From: an uncultured Clostridia bacterium
GTDB taxonomy: Bacteria > Bacillota > Clostridia > Christensenellales > UBA1242
Assembly (NCBI GenBank): GCA_947623795.1
Contig: CANQHS010000001.1
Coordinates: 1 to 31,024 of the forward strand
Direction of reading: 5' to 3'
Length of the DNA: 31,024 nt
The notes under the pieces were generated by a model. It saw only the letters and a program-made list of their open reading frames with translations, was not told where the DNA came from and searched no databases. The translations under genes were made by a program, and so were the position numbers. Below, one piece after another: positions 30,991-31,024 of the stretch (its first letter is position 1; every line of letters begins with the position of its first letter).

Positions 30991-31024
30991 GATTAAGAGT
31001 CAGTTGCTCTACCAACTGAGCTAA
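30991..31024 (-). pseudogene. tRNA-Lys 5' half D (attR of the element), cut by window edge
   Basis: Thirty-three bases (30991-31023) equal positions 30919-30951 of the intact tRNA-Lys: the D arm, 5' anticodon stem and loop up to the core GATTAAGAG. Beyond the core, toward the 3' side, the sequence (CCCTTC, plus strand) is unrelated, so the 3' half is missing. The last base, A, differs from the G in the intact gene and matches the base expected from the displaced 3' half at 27321-27365. Confidence 0.8.

Larger units (their letters stand above)
27357..30999 (-). mobile_element. Small integrative element inserted in tRNA-Lys
   Basis: The direct 9-bp repeat GATTAAGAG at 27357-27365 and 30991-30999 marks the ends, giving about 3634 bp with one core copy. 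Inside are a PhnP-like hydrolase, a non-coding hairpin region, excisionase, tyrosine integrase, integrase arm-site repeats near both ends, and a complete tRNA-Lys. There is no relaxase or replication gene, so any transfer would depend on a helper. The genes for hydrolase, Xis and Int read on the plus strand; the tRNA reads on the minus strand. Confidence 0.75.

Overview
The window is A+T-rich DNA that looks chromosomal and comes from a spore-forming, low-G+C Gram-positive bacterium of the Clostridia type. The reasons are a sporulation sigma factor tail of the SigG/SigF type, a PdaB-like deacetylase, strong AAGGAG ribosome sites, U-tailed terminators and large secreted proteins with bacterial Ig-like domains. 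Mucin-type M60 peptidase architecture suggests a gut organism; this is inference. No species is named.

Layout. (1) 1-1752, chromosomal: end of the sigma factor gene, a polysaccharide deacetylase and a two-OB-fold single-strand DNA-binding protein. (2) About 1763-11791, a compact phage head island. It opens with a promoter whose -35/-10 spacer holds a perfect LexA/SOS palindrome. Then come a sigma-region-4-like regulator, a reverse-strand membrane protein with SH3-like sequence, large terminase, a small terminase-neighbour protein, a Cys4 protein, a P22-type portal, scaffold, HK97-fold capsid, two connector-type proteins, a gp10-like propeller protein and a holin with an unusual acidic tail. 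There is no integrase, replication gene, tail fibre, tail needle or endolysin, yet every reading frame is intact. (3) 11840-14990: tRNA-Gln(CTG), a histidine phosphatase, a GT8 glycosyltransferase with leaderless promoter geometry, and cardiolipin synthase. (4) 15176-26573: a giant M60-like metallopeptidase, then an A+T-rich gap with a G10 run, then a three-gene operon of ABC ATPase, permease and a 1372-residue Ig-like/beta-helix membrane-anchored protein. (5) 26712-31024: a tRNA-Lys integration hot spot. A small integrative element of about 3.6 kb (27357-30999) carries a PhnP-like hydrolase, a hairpin-rich non-coding stretch, an excisionase, a tyrosine integrase with its arm-site repeats, and a complete tRNA-Lys(CTT).

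Two systems stand out. The head island appears to be DNA-damage-controlled and lacks tail, lysis enzyme and integration genes within the window, which fits a domesticated gene-transfer-agent-like or capsid-only island as well as a decayed prophage. The integrative element seems to recombine at a 9-bp core in the anticodon loop. It splits the host tRNA-Lys gene into two halves (27321-27365 and 30991 onward) and brings its own full replacement tRNA, placed where the host tRNA promoter would read into it. The last base of the window agrees with that model.
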